Assembly: GCA_030429365.1 (NCBI GenBank)
Contig: JAUIEW010000007.1
Location: 1 to 44,704, forward strand
Origin: Phycisphaerae bacterium
GTDB lineage: Bacteria; Planctomycetota; Phycisphaerae; UBA1845
Length of the DNA: 44,704 nt
Direction: 5' to 3'
Within the stretch, counting starts at the first letter, position 1, and each line of letters begins with the position of its first letter. Position numbers and translations under genes: made by a program. The notes below the pieces were generated by a model. It had not been told where the DNA came from, did not search any database, and saw only the letters and a list, made by a program, of their open reading frames with translations. Shown here one piece after another: positions 1-12,520 of the stretch.

Positions 1-1175
1 TCACGTGAACCGCTCGCGACGAAGTTCATCGAAAGCTGGTTGATCGTCGAGACGAACTGGAACGCCTCGTTACAGTTGAACACGCCGTTTTGTGAGTCAA
101 AATCGCCCCAAGCAAACGTGTTACCGAAGCTGATGGCCGTATCGTTACCGAACGTCAACCAACCACCGGGGAAACCACTTCCCGGTCCGAGCAGTGCATC
201 ACTGCATGCATCGACAGGAGCCGGATCGATACCGTCCATGGTGCCATTGGCCACACCGAGACGAACCGTGACGAGGGTCTGGTGCTGGAGATTACGAAGG
301 GCCAAACCGGTTGCCGAGCTACCCGAGCTCAGGTCACCAGGGCCAAACGGAATTCCGCGTCCCAGGTTGTTGAACGCACCCGCACCGACGGTGTTGACCT
401 TCACACCGTTCGAGTCGATGACGCGCTCGGCCGCATCACCGAAACCGGTGACAACGCCCGTCAACAGGTTGACGCGACGAACGGCACTGCCTGCAATCGA
501 AAGGTTGCAGTTCGGCGATGCCGCGTCACGACCGAGGTTCGCGATGACCTGACCGTAGATCGCACCTTCGATCGGAACGTCGTCCGAAACGAACGTGCAG
601 TCGTTGACCACTTGCTCGTTGAGGTCGTAGAACGTGACTTCCGCCCAGGTGTCCACACCAGGATTCGTCGCGATCAACAACGTGATGAGTTCAAATTCCT
701 CGATCACAAAGGCCTGACCCTTGTTACCGAACGGAATCGAAATCATGTCGTCCGCGACGAAGTTGTTGGTGAAGCTTGCAATCGCGTTGAAACCCGCAGC
801 TTGATAAATGTCGACGTTGTTATCGCCCAAAGCGCGATCGGTGTTGTTCAACCCGAACTGTTGAATCGGGTGGGTCTGCCCCGACCCATCGACCAAGTGG
901 CCTTTCATTCTGACGGCCATTTCCTCTTCGCCAGGAACCTTCATCTCCATCACGACAGCATTGCCGCTCTGGTGGATCAAGGTGGCGTCGGTCCACTTCA
1001 AGTCCTTGAAGTCGACCTGCTTCTCTGCAGCACGCTGAGGAGACACTGGCGCTTTGCCATTGACCATCTCAGCCTTTGCCTGATCTCCCGCAATCGCGAA
1101 AGACGGCATGCCGAGGAGCGCGCCAACAGCAATTGCCGCGGCGGTCCTCATCAATCCCGATCTTAATCTTACCAC
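1..1175 (-). CDS. Exported protein of unknown function (C-terminus outside window)
   Basis: An uninterrupted minus-strand frame runs from a GTG at 1175 to the window edge, giving 391 visible codons with no stop. An AGGAGG ribosome site (complement of 1183-1188) lies 7 bases before the GTG, which decides the start. The first ~30 residues form a signal peptide: a basic start, a hydrophobic AIAVGALLGM core and an AIAG cleavage region. The mature part is rich in Asn, Gly, Val and Thr, has few Lys, and contains three or four scattered Cys. It resembles an extracellular beta-rich protein, but no known domain is recognised. The missing C-terminus would show whether a PEP-CTERM or other surface anchor is present. 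Secretion is well supported by the sequence; any function would be a guess. Confidence 0.8.
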   Translation of the reverse strand, partial: MVRLRSGLMRTAAAIAVGALLGMPSFAIAGDQAKAEMVNGKAPVSPQRAAEKQVDFKDLKWTDATLIHQSGNAVVMEMKVPGEEEMAVRMKGHLVDGSGQTHPIQQFGLNNTDRALGDNNVDIYQAAGFNAIASFTNNFVADDMISIPFGNKGQAFVIEEFELITLLIATNPGVDTWAEVTFYDLNEQVVNDCTFVSDDVPIEGAIYGQVIANLGRDAASPNCNLSIAGSAVRRVNLLTGVVTGFGDAAERVIDSNGVKVNTVGAGAFNNLGRGIPFGPGDLSSGSSATGLALRNLQHQTLVTVRLGVANGTMDGIDPAPVDACSDALLGPGSGFPGGWLTFGNDTAISFGNTFAWGDFDSQNGVFNCNEAFQFVSTINQLSMNFVASGSR

Positions 1176-2456
1176 TTGTGTTCCTCCTAATGTGATTAGA
1201 CATCTGTCTCCCACACGCGATGCACGGGGAGCGTCATAAACTCCAAACCACTAGAAAACGATTTGAAAAACGTACTTTCTTACTTGCAGTCATTGCGAGA
1301 AGAACGTCCGGTCTGATTGAGGCTTGAGGCTCCTTTTCCTTCCCGCTTCTTTCTGACCAGGCAACGTCGTTCGACGCAAACGACGTTGATCGCCTGTGTG
1401 ATTCGATTGCCGGCAGCTCTCGCAGACTGCCAAGGATGGGTAATTCACCTCGCAACGAATCGTTATGACATTGCGCTTCGAGTTGCTGGCGACGATCTTC
1501 AGAGGCTTCCTGAAGTTTGCTCAGCCCTTGCGGCTTTGATCCCTCCGAAATATCAAAACCGCGCTCGAACCTAGATATGCAACGCACCCGGCATTGCGGC
1601 AACCACACCCGCCGCTGCAAGGACTGCCAATTCACTCCCGACATCCGACGTACAGGACGTGCCATCATGTGACAGCACCCGTCATTCGCGGACGCCGAGA
1701 ATCAATCTGCGGATCCCCGGACTGCGCACACACCCCTTTTTCACGCGTAATTGCAGGCTGCATTGTAACCTGTCACACTTTCGTAAATCAACCCTGATAA
1801 CAGCTACATTTCCGTTACAAATTCGCGCATATGAATCAAATAAGACGTGTTCTGCCTCCTCTACTTGTCGGAGTAAAGGGCAGGGTACTTGGTGTTTCTA
1901 GGGGTAGAACGCCTAGTTTTTACTGCGCAGACAGTTACCGGACCTTGGCCTTCGCCACCGACGATTGAATCCAAGTGAATCCGGAGTTTCGGGCTATCTT
2001 GGCCCGGTTGGCTGAACTGATCGAATCGCCGAAACGGCAAACTCCGGAGCCGTGAATGGGACAGTTTCAAGGTTGCGGGAGTCATCCAATCATCGACTGG
2101 TCAACGTTCCTGCCCGATTCGGCAGTCCTGGAGCGGGTCCCATATGGTTGACGACCTCTTGGGGCGTCCTTATAAATGCGAGCGGCTACCCGCTGTTCGC
2201 GATGCGTCCGCTTATTTCGACCTTGGAAACAAAGGTAACCCGCTCTCTAAGGGCTGTTATCGACTGAGGTTGCCGCGAATCGCCGAACGCCGGTTGGCCG
2301 CCTGAATCTCGGCTTGGAACTGCCGCTGAGCGTGCAGCACATGGCGAGAAAATCTGGGCAGAGAGACCTGAACGAAGAGGCATTGAATACGGCAAGTCCT
2401 GGGCCCGAAGATGTCCAGTTTGCCGCCCTCCATAATACCAAACCGGAGTTTCGCCG
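1176..2456. other. Long intergenic region without a convincing gene
   Basis: About 1.28 kb separate the divergent exported-protein gene and the FG-GAP lipoprotein gene. Short open frames exist on both strands (for example 1234-1668 minus and 2186-2665 minus), but they lack ribosome sites, signal peptides or recognisable motifs. A weak hairpin, CTAGG/CCTAG at 1898-1916 followed by five T, is the only terminator-like signal seen. The last bases before 2457 carry GGAG at 2445-2448, the ribosome site of the next gene. Both flanking promoters must lie here, but no clear -35/-10 pair could be chosen. Confidence 0.5.
1187..1199. promoter_or_regulatory. 13-bp palindrome next to a ribosome binding site
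   Basis: CTAAT-GTG-ATTAG is a perfect 5-bp inverted repeat overlapping the 5' side of the AGGAGG site of the minus-strand exported protein. It could be an operator or a small hairpin affecting ribosome access. Such a short repeat may also be chance. Confidence 0.25.
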
Positions 2457-4328
2457 ATGAGATCGAAGGGGACCGTGCCAGGATCGCGGATCGGATTCAG
2501 ACAGTTCCGACGACTGGGTACATCTGTATTAACTATATTAATGGCAATAGGTTGCGCCGGATGCCCAGTGCCCGACAATGGCGGCTCTGATGGGGATGGC
2601 GACCTATCCGCATCGATCGCGTTTTTCAGCAACATTCGCCTCTCTGGCGAACAGAACGTCACCATCGTCTACAGCACGACTGGTTCCCCCACCGCAATCT
2701 CGGCCTACTACGTCCCGGTTGCGAGCACTGCGATCGATGCGCAAGCGACTGGCGCAGAAGTCATTTTTGCGAACAATCTCAGCGCGGGCGCCAATCAAAC
2801 AACGTCCCTCAATACGCTCAACATTCCGGTCGGTTTGTATCGAGTCGGTTTGAATCTGACCGACACTTCTGAGTCGATCAAAGTGTTGAGCCAGGGCACA
2901 TTCGAGATCACGGAGTTGCCGACGCCGCAGTTTGAGTTGCCTGATCGCGACCTGCAAATCGTGGCCGGAACACCCGTGGACATCCGCATTGATGTGGGCG
3001 ATGACGAGAACGCTGTCCAGTGGCGACTTTTCTACGTCGAAGCAAGCGTTTCGACCGAAGGTCTGCCAGCCAACCAGATCGGCGACCCGATCGCAACTGG
3101 TGCGGCAAGCCAGATCATCACGATCTGGAACACAACGGGGTTGAGCAACGGCACCTACCGAATCGGTATTTCGGTGACAGATACGGGCCAATCAATCGAC
3201 TCGGCAGTCAACAACAATGAGACGATTCCCGCACCGACGTTCAACGATTTCTCGGTGACCATTGTCGACGAAATCCCGCAGCGGACGCCACCAACTGTTG
3301 TCGTCAGTCAGCCGTCAACCGACATCGAGATCCTCGGTTCGGAAACCACTCTGATCCAATTCGAAGTAACGCGTTTTGAAGACGCGACAGAGTTTGAAAC
3401 TGTCATTCCGTTCTACGACGTTGATGATATCCCCACGAACGGTAACGAAGTGACTATCGGCCAGCCCTTTGATCCATTTCCGATTGAAACTACGAACGTC
3501 GTCTTTGCCGGAAACCTGATCGGCTTGGGAGAAACGGTCTACATCGGTGTCACCGCCGACGACGGCGTGAGTGATCCTGTGACAGCGTACGCCTCGGGAA
3601 CCATTACGCGCCTCGATCCCGACGCAGCTCGACTCACGGTGACCCAGCCGACCAACGCGTTGGCTCAGAAGCCAGGCACCGAAATCAATGTCGCTTGGCA
3701 GATCGATAATCTGCCAACAACAGCCAACGCTGTTGTCGATATTTTTGTCCGGCGAATCGGCTCAGACGGTAATCCAGTCAACTCGACGCTCGTGGACAGC
3801 GATAAGATCAACGCCAATCCTATTCCGCTTACGCAAACGTCGACGAGCTTTACCGCGCAACTCCCAGGGAAGTTCCGCATCACCGCACGACTCACCTTTA
3901 CCGACAACTCAGCCGACGACCTTGTGGACGATGCGCCGGTCGATATTCAGATTTCAACGCTGCCAACGATCTTCTGGCTGGGATCGCTTTTGGATTCAAC
4001 GCCGCAGGTTAAAGGCGCGATTTTCGAAGGCGTGCAGTTTGAAGACAATGCTGGATCTGCGTTTGAAGGTGGCGAGGATTTCGACGGCGGTGGTCTCGAT
4101 GAAACCTTCATCGTCAGCCGCTACGCCAAGCCAGAATTCCAAAATCCCAGCGGTGTGGGCCCCGGTGAAGCCTACATGCTTCGCGGCAACTCGATTCGCT
4201 ACGCTGGCCGATACAACCTGAACTCCGTTGCAAACACCGGGGTCCCAGGATTTGTATTCAGCGGTGTCGAGCCGAATCCAGATCTCGCGCCGACCGATAC
4301 GGACGGCCAGCATCTTCATTTCCGGTGA
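2457..4328 (+). CDS. FG-GAP/Ig-like repeat lipoprotein, N-terminal part (frame broken)
   Basis: This ORF starts at ATG 2457, 8 bases after GGAG. Its N-terminus has a basic segment, a hydrophobic stretch and an AIGCAGC lipobox-like end near residue 36, so a surface lipoprotein is likely. It is followed by an acidic Gly/Asp linker and then several ~100-residue beta-rich segments that resemble Ig-like or cadherin-like repeats. From about residue 525 integrin-like FG-GAP sequence begins (DNAGSAFEGGEDFDGGG, DETFIVSRYAKPEF). The frame ends at 4328 just after DTDG in the middle of an FG-GAP calcium loop. The natural continuation (SIFISGDADADEVGEVVFG) is in the next frame, so this is the front two-fifths of a longer protein of about 1,450 residues. 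Confidence 0.8.
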   Translation: MRSKGTVPGSRIGFRQFRRLGTSVLTILMAIGCAGCPVPDNGGSDGDGDLSASIAFFSNIRLSGEQNVTIVYSTTGSPTAISAYYVPVASTAIDAQATGAEVIFANNLSAGANQTTSLNTLNIPVGLYRVGLNLTDTSESIKVLSQGTFEITELPTPQFELPDRDLQIVAGTPVDIRIDVGDDENAVQWRLFYVEASVSTEGLPANQIGDPIATGAASQIITIWNTTGLSNGTYRIGISVTDTGQSIDSAVNNNETIPAPTFNDFSVTIVDEIPQRTPPTVVVSQPSTDIEILGSETTLIQFEVTRFEDATEFETVIPFYDVDDIPTNGNEVTIGQPFDPFPIETTNVVFAGNLIGLGETVYIGVTADDGVSDPVTAYASGTITRLDPDAARLTVTQPTNALAQKPGTEINVAWQIDNLPTTANAVVDIFVRRIGSDGNPVNSTLVDSDKINANPIPLTQTSTSFTAQLPGKFRITARLTFTDNSADDLVDDAPVDIQISTLPTIFWLGSLLDSTPQVKGAIFEGVQFEDNAGSAFEGGEDFDGGGLDETFIVSRYAKPEFQNPSGVGPGEAYMLRGNSIRYAGRYNLNSVANTGVPGFVFSGVEPNPDLAPTDTDGQHLHFR

Positions 4329-6810
4329 CGCAGATGCCGACGAGGTCGGCGAAGTGGTCTTTGGATTCCCCCGTGCGTTCTCGCAACGACTCCGCGTGCT
4401 GGACGGCCCGCGAATGATCGACTCAAACGGCAGTCTCGAAAATGCCTGCGCTCTCGGGACAAACTACCCGCAGTTCACGCGCGGCGGCATCGTGATTGTC
4501 AGCAGCCGCAACACCGAACTGCAATCGAGAAGCAACGACGAGGCGAACCGCCGGTGCAAACTCGATTGGGTCGGCCAACTGTTCGACACGCAATTCGGTG
4601 CACTTTCGGCAACTGAAGGTGCCGTCTCTCCGGAACCAAACGAAGGCCAACTTTGTCAGGGATCCAGTTGGATGGAAGATCGCCTTACTTTCGTCGACAG
4701 TGAAGGTAACTGCCCACCAGATGGCCCGCCGAACTTCATCGGGTGTGCGAGTACTTTGCAGTTTGACCCAGATGACGAACAGGAAACCCTGGTCGAGCCA
4801 ACATTTGGTTTCGACCCGCGTCTGGCCGACCACTATCTCTGCAACTTCCCGATCCCTTGTTTCCCAGGCGATCCTCGTGGAAGCCTGCAGGAAGATTGCC
4901 CTGGCGTTGATTTCTCGGATACCGATTGCGACTTGTTCCAGGAACTGAGTTTTGACTTGAACCTCTGTTCGCAAACCACTCCGATTGAAGAAGCCGTCCC
5001 GCCAGGTGGTGATCCACTGGCCGATCCAACCTGCGAAGCGGGCAAAGACTTGGCACGGCAACTGCTGATTCCCTTGAATCATGCCTGGGTGGAGCCAACC
5101 ATTGGATTTCTAAGCAGCGGTTACTACCGCGAGCGAATCAGTGGGTCGGGTGCACCGGAAGCAGAAACAGACTGGAACGATATATCACGTGACAACCATG
5201 CCCCCGCCACATCTGCTGGGCGGGTTGATTCGCTCATCGGTTGCCGGGTCATCGGTGAGACCGTCAATGAGGGTTATGGAACGTCCATAACCCAGAGTGA
5301 CGACAACCTTCTGGTAACCTCGCCGCTGCGACAATCGATCAGTATCGACGGGACAACGAGGGAGCAGGGCGGAATTGCATACTCGATTGAAGACTATCAG
5401 CCGCTCGCCAATCGCGCACGGCTTTGGCAGTTCCCCGAAGACATTGGATTTGACCCCCGAGACTATGGATTCATCGGTACGCCGCCCCAGCCACACCAAT
5501 ACCTGGCCGACGGGAATAGCCACGGCGGGATCCGCCCAGGACAGGCGGCGCTCAACGGGGCACATCAGGATACCACCAATTCCTTGGATATATTCGGTGA
5601 CAGCGGCGAGCAGATCAGCAACGTCTTGGGTATCCCCGACTTCAACACGGATGGTCGTGTGGACATTTTGATCGGCGCGCCCCTGGGCGATGTCGATGCC
5701 GATGGCACCGCAGACGGTGCGGCGTATATCGTGTTCCGCCGTGCGGAGACTCTCGAAAACAATTTCGACCTCGCCGACTTGAAACGCAATGTGAATGACC
5801 CCGAGCGTCTTTCGGGTGTGCTTCTTCGGGAGGCGTTGGGCAGTGAACAGCGTTTCGGTGAATCGATTACAGGCGGCATTCCCGGATCGGTGCCGGCAGA
5901 CTTCGACTTCAATCATGATGGCGTTGGTGACGTCGTTATTGGTAATCCCGACGGCAACGGTGGAACCGGCGAGATCATCATCGTCTTTGGAAAGAGTGAC
6001 TTGATCAGCCCGGAAGGCGGCATTCCGATCGAGAGTGAGGGATCAACTCCAGGACTGCTCGAGCGTCGTGAAGGCGCCCGAATTCGAGGCGTCGAGATCG
6101 GAAGTGAGTTCGGCTTCAACGTTCGCAACATCGGCGACATTGACGGCGACGGATTCAGCGACCTCGCCATTGCAGCACCGAACGCTACTCCGAAGTTTGA
6201 TGGCAATCCGAATGACTCAGTTGATATTCTCGACACTCCCGGCTTGGATCGCGACTTGGATGGTGTCCGCGACGACGTCACCGGACGCAATGGTATTCCG
6301 GACGGGGTCATTGATGCCAATGACGAACTCGCCCACGCCGGATTGGTTTACATCATTCTCAGTTCAACCGATACGCGGAACTTCCCCGCCACGGTTGGCG
6401 GAATTCAGGACATCTCGATTTCGGCTTTGGGGACCGACGACCTGGACGGCCTCATCATCGTGGGACGTCGAGGCGACCGTTTCTCCAACAACGTACTCGT
6501 GCATGAAGGTGACTTCCTGGGTGGCGGAGATGCCGGCCAGGATCTACCTGTGATGGTTCACGGCGTCGAGATCAACTATGGCGGTAACCCCAGCAAAGCA
6601 CCGACCCAATTCATGGGTCTCAATGGCCAGATGGTTGAACGACACAGAGGTCGTGGCCAGGGAATTGGTCGATTGGGTGATATTGACGGTGACGGGCTGG
6701 ATGACTTTGCCCTGGGTGCCCAACTCGCCGACCCACGCGTGAATCCCGTGACCGGTGAAGGCACCAGGAACGGTGGCGAGGCTTATATCCTCTACGGATT
6801 TAACCCGTAA
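4228..6810 (+). CDS. FG-GAP repeat protein, C-terminal part of the preceding broken gene
   Basis: This frame carries the rest of the lipoprotein that begins at 2457. Its first ~27 codons (4228-4308) are an out-of-frame shadow of the upstream piece; real sequence begins near 4309 with SIFISGDADADEVGEVVFG. Later FG-GAP units contain Asp-rich calcium loops such as DFNTDGRVD, DFNHDGVGD, DIDGDGFSD and DIDGDGLDD, each followed by a hydrophobic strand (DLAIAAP, DFALGAQ). This is the arrangement of the integrin-alpha beta-propeller. A Cys-rich insert lies around 4640-5040. There is no ribosome site or signal peptide of its own, so it is unlikely to be an independent gene. A rho-independent terminator follows at 6843. 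Planctomycetes encode many such surface proteins; the ligand is unknown. Confidence 0.75.
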   Translation: MQTPGSQDLYSAVSSRIQISRRPIRTASIFISGDADADEVGEVVFGFPRAFSQRLRVLDGPRMIDSNGSLENACALGTNYPQFTRGGIVIVSSRNTELQSRSNDEANRRCKLDWVGQLFDTQFGALSATEGAVSPEPNEGQLCQGSSWMEDRLTFVDSEGNCPPDGPPNFIGCASTLQFDPDDEQETLVEPTFGFDPRLADHYLCNFPIPCFPGDPRGSLQEDCPGVDFSDTDCDLFQELSFDLNLCSQTTPIEEAVPPGGDPLADPTCEAGKDLARQLLIPLNHAWVEPTIGFLSSGYYRERISGSGAPEAETDWNDISRDNHAPATSAGRVDSLIGCRVIGETVNEGYGTSITQSDDNLLVTSPLRQSISIDGTTREQGGIAYSIEDYQPLANRARLWQFPEDIGFDPRDYGFIGTPPQPHQYLADGNSHGGIRPGQAALNGAHQDTTNSLDIFGDSGEQISNVLGIPDFNTDGRVDILIGAPLGDVDADGTADGAAYIVFRRAETLENNFDLADLKRNVNDPERLSGVLLREALGSEQRFGESITGGIPGSVPADFDFNHDGVGDVVIGNPDGNGGTGEIIIVFGKSDLISPEGGIPIESEGSTPGLLERREGARIRGVEIGSEFGFNVRNIGDIDGDGFSDLAIAAPNATPKFDGNPNDSVDILDTPGLDRDLDGVRDDVTGRNGIPDGVIDANDELAHAGLVYIILSSTDTRNFPATVGGIQDISISALGTDDLDGLIIVGRRGDRFSNNVLVHEGDFLGGGDAGQDLPVMVHGVEINYGGNPSKAPTQFMGLNGQMVERHRGRGQGIGRLGDIDGDGLDDFALGAQLADPRVNPVTGEGTRNGGEAYILYGFNP

Positions 6811-6842
6811 ACGCCAATAATGCCCAAATGTAAGATGGTTCA

Positions 6843-6878
6843 GGCAGCCGGTGGGTTCGTCCCAGCGGCTGCCTTTTT
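6843..6878 (+). terminator. Rho-independent terminator
   Basis: A perfect 8-bp stem, GGCAGCCG (6843-6850) with CGGCTGCC (6866-6873), is followed at once by TTTTT. It sits 32 bases after the stop of the FG-GAP gene and separates that unit from the secA unit. Confidence 0.85.
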
Positions 6879-6948
6879 CTTGGGCTATCGGTCCTGAGAT
6901 TTGGATTGCGTGCAGGAACCAGGGTTGGCCGGTATACTCCCCGTTCCA

Positions 6949-7305
6949 ATGATGCGGCAAAATGCAAAACCGAATCGCACATCCGCCCAACTGGGCTGCG
7001 GCCCCGGTCGATGGAACCGCGCCTGCGCGTCGACCACTGTGGTGGTTGCGATGTTGTGCGCTACGCCCGCTGCGACGGCCTTTGCCCAGTCACAAGGCGA
7101 CGAAACACAAGGTGCCGTGTTGACGCGGTTGGCGGCTGCCCCGAGCGCGCCGGCAGCCTGCACAGCCCCACTCGCATCAAACCCGCAGCGTGACGAAATG
7201 GCTCTCGCCCTATCGACCGTCCATGTCACGCGAACCACGCGACCGTCCATCAAGACGTCGCTCCTCGCCACGCGCACCCGTGTTGGCGGTTTGTATGGAC
7301 CCTAG
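6949..7305 (+). CDS. Small exported protein upstream of secA; candidate secretion-monitor leader
   Basis: A 118-residue ORF starts at ATG 6949 and stops at TAG 7303-7305, 121 bases before secA. It has a late signal-peptide-like region: basic residues (GRWNRAC), a hydrophobic TTVVVAMLCATPAATA core and a cleavage-like AFAQ. The mature part is Ala/Pro/Thr/Arg-rich without a recognisable fold, and it ends RVGGLYGP-stop. In gammaproteobacteria SecM occupies this position, is exported, and stalls ribosomes at a C-terminal GIRAGP to raise SecA synthesis. The place, size, signal peptide and Gly-Pro end match that idea, but there is no real sequence similarity beyond GP and no Shine-Dalgarno is evident. 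Codon use is like that of true genes. Alternatives are an unrelated exported protein or a chance ORF. Confidence 0.5.
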   Translation: MMRQNAKPNRTSAQLGCGPGRWNRACASTTVVVAMLCATPAATAFAQSQGDETQGAVLTRLAAAPSAPAACTAPLASNPQRDEMALALSTVHVTRTTRPSIKTSLLATRTRVGGLYGP

Positions 7306-7426
7306 GTGAATTCGACGCCTTGGCAACGAGCGCAGTTGGGCGCTCATGGTTCCATTCAAACTGTTTCCGGCTGGATTTGCGCCGGTCTGACCAAACACAA
7401 CGCTCACCGATAGAAGGAGTACGGCT
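7306..7426 (+). promoter_or_regulatory. secA leader with two hairpins
   Basis: Between the leader ORF and secA are two inverted repeats: GAGCGC (7328-7333) with GCGCTC (7340-7345), and CCGGC (7367-7371) with GCCGG (7381-7385). Neither has a U-run, so they are not ordinary terminators. The secA ribosome site AAGGAG (7414-7419) lies downstream. They could form alternative structures that expose the site when a ribosome stalls upstream; this is inference. Confidence 0.3.
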
Positions 7427-11356
<3,930 letters not shown>

Positions 11357-11378
11357 GAACATGACTTTCAATCGGCGC

Positions 11379-11445
11379 GTAGGGTGGGCCGTGCCCACCG
11401 CCGTTTGAAGGTTTTCTGCAACTTGGTGGGCACGGCCCACCCTAC
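11379..11445. repeat. Mirrored TAGGGT-palindrome intergenic element (copy 1)
   Basis: A 21-bp perfect inverted repeat (11379-11399 with 11425-11445) surrounds a 25-base centre. Each arm is itself a palindrome, GGTGGGC/GCCCACC around CGT, headed by TAGGGT. It lies between the convergent ends of secA and the SDR gene, where it could stop transcription from both sides. Copies with the same plan but different arm bases occur at 19072-19141 and 23620-23739. Confidence 0.8.
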
Positions 11446-11452
11446 TGGGACA

Positions 11453-12439
11453 CTATATTGGCATGTTCAATTGCTTCATTTCGTGATGCAATGTTTCTTT
11501 GAAACCTTCCTGCAGCCGCCTTGGATCGAAGCCGAGTTCGCGTTTGGCTTTGCTGTTGTCGCCGAGGTAGGTTGCGCCGGCGATAACTCTTAGGGTTTCG
11601 GGATGGTAGTCTTCGGGCAGTGGGACCACCGCGCCGACAACCCGCATGATCTTTGACATGAAGCGCAGGATGCCCGGTGATACCCTTCGTTTGGGAGCGG
11701 GAATACCGGTGATCGATTCGGCGATTGCCAGGGCTTCTTCAAATGAATGTTTCTCGCCGGCGATGATGTACGACTCGCCCGGTTTTCCCTTTTCCATCGC
11801 CAGAATGTGACCGCGGGCGGTGTCTTCGACGTGGGCCCAGCAGTAGGCGGCCCCTTCGGGCACGACGGGCAGTTTCCTCTGCAGAAACTGCACGAGCGAG
11901 CGGCGGACCGAACTGTGGTCGCCCGGTCCGTAGACCAATCCGGGCATTACGATGACCAGCGGCAAACCTTTTTCGATCATCGGCAGCGCGACATTGTAAT
12001 GGGCGAGCCATTTGGTGCGGTCGTATTCGCTGAGATGCTTGCCGTCGAAGCGATACGACTCGTCGACGAGCTGGCCATGCGTATCGGAAAACACCGCGAC
12101 GGTGCTGGTGTAGACGGCTTTGGGAATTGATAGTTCGCGCACGAGTTCGAGGACGTTGCGGGTGCCTTCGACGTTGATGCGCTCGGCGACTTTGGCATCC
12201 TTCGCGCCGACTTTGTACCACGCGGCGATATGAAACACACCGTCAGCCCCGCGCATCGGTTCACGCATGCTGTCGCGGTCGGTGATGTCACCCTCAGCCA
12301 ACACCGCCCCGGCGTCGGCAAGGTCGGCTGCCCGCTTGGCATCGCGCACGAGTGCGACGACTTCATGCCCGTCGCCAAGCAATTGCCGAACGACACGGCC
12401 GCCAATAAAACCGGTTCCACCTGTCACGAAGTAACGCAT
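11453..12439 (-). CDS. NAD(P)-dependent epimerase/dehydratase (extended SDR)
   Basis: The 328-residue protein starts MRYFVTGGTGFIGG, the TGxxGFIG nucleotide-binding loop of extended short-chain dehydrogenases. AEGDITD supplies the usual acidic contact to the cofactor, FHIAAWYKVG follows, and YDRTK is the YxxxK catalytic pair. Similar proteins act as dihydroflavonol-4-reductase-like or sugar-nucleotide enzymes in families with broad substrate use. The VMPGLVYGPGD segment is typical of the group. The gene stands alone on the minus strand, convergent to secA, and no pathway neighbours point to a substrate. The ATG start agrees with the family N-terminus. Confidence 0.9.
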   Translation of the reverse strand: MRYFVTGGTGFIGGRVVRQLLGDGHEVVALVRDAKRAADLADAGAVLAEGDITDRDSMREPMRGADGVFHIAAWYKVGAKDAKVAERINVEGTRNVLELVRELSIPKAVYTSTVAVFSDTHGQLVDESYRFDGKHLSEYDRTKWLAHYNVALPMIEKGLPLVIVMPGLVYGPGDHSSVRRSLVQFLQRKLPVVPEGAAYCWAHVEDTARGHILAMEKGKPGESYIIAGEKHSFEEALAIAESITGIPAPKRRVSPGILRFMSKIMRVVGAVVPLPEDYHPETLRVIAGATYLGDNSKAKRELGFDPRRLQEGFKETLHHEMKQLNMPI

Positions 12440-12520
12440 TGAATCTCACCCATACGAATACATGCACTGGGTGACGAACACCCAGTGGCACACTTATGCT
12501 AACGTTGGATGAGCGCGACG

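Noticed and set aside
282-1166. Plus-strand ORF of 294 codons
   Set aside because: It is the exact complement of the minus-strand signal-peptide gene, whose GTG start has a strong ribosome site; the plus frame has no signal or motif.
1234-1668. Minus-strand ORF of 144 codons
   Set aside because: No ribosome site, no signal peptide, no motif; plain composition in a gene-free stretch.
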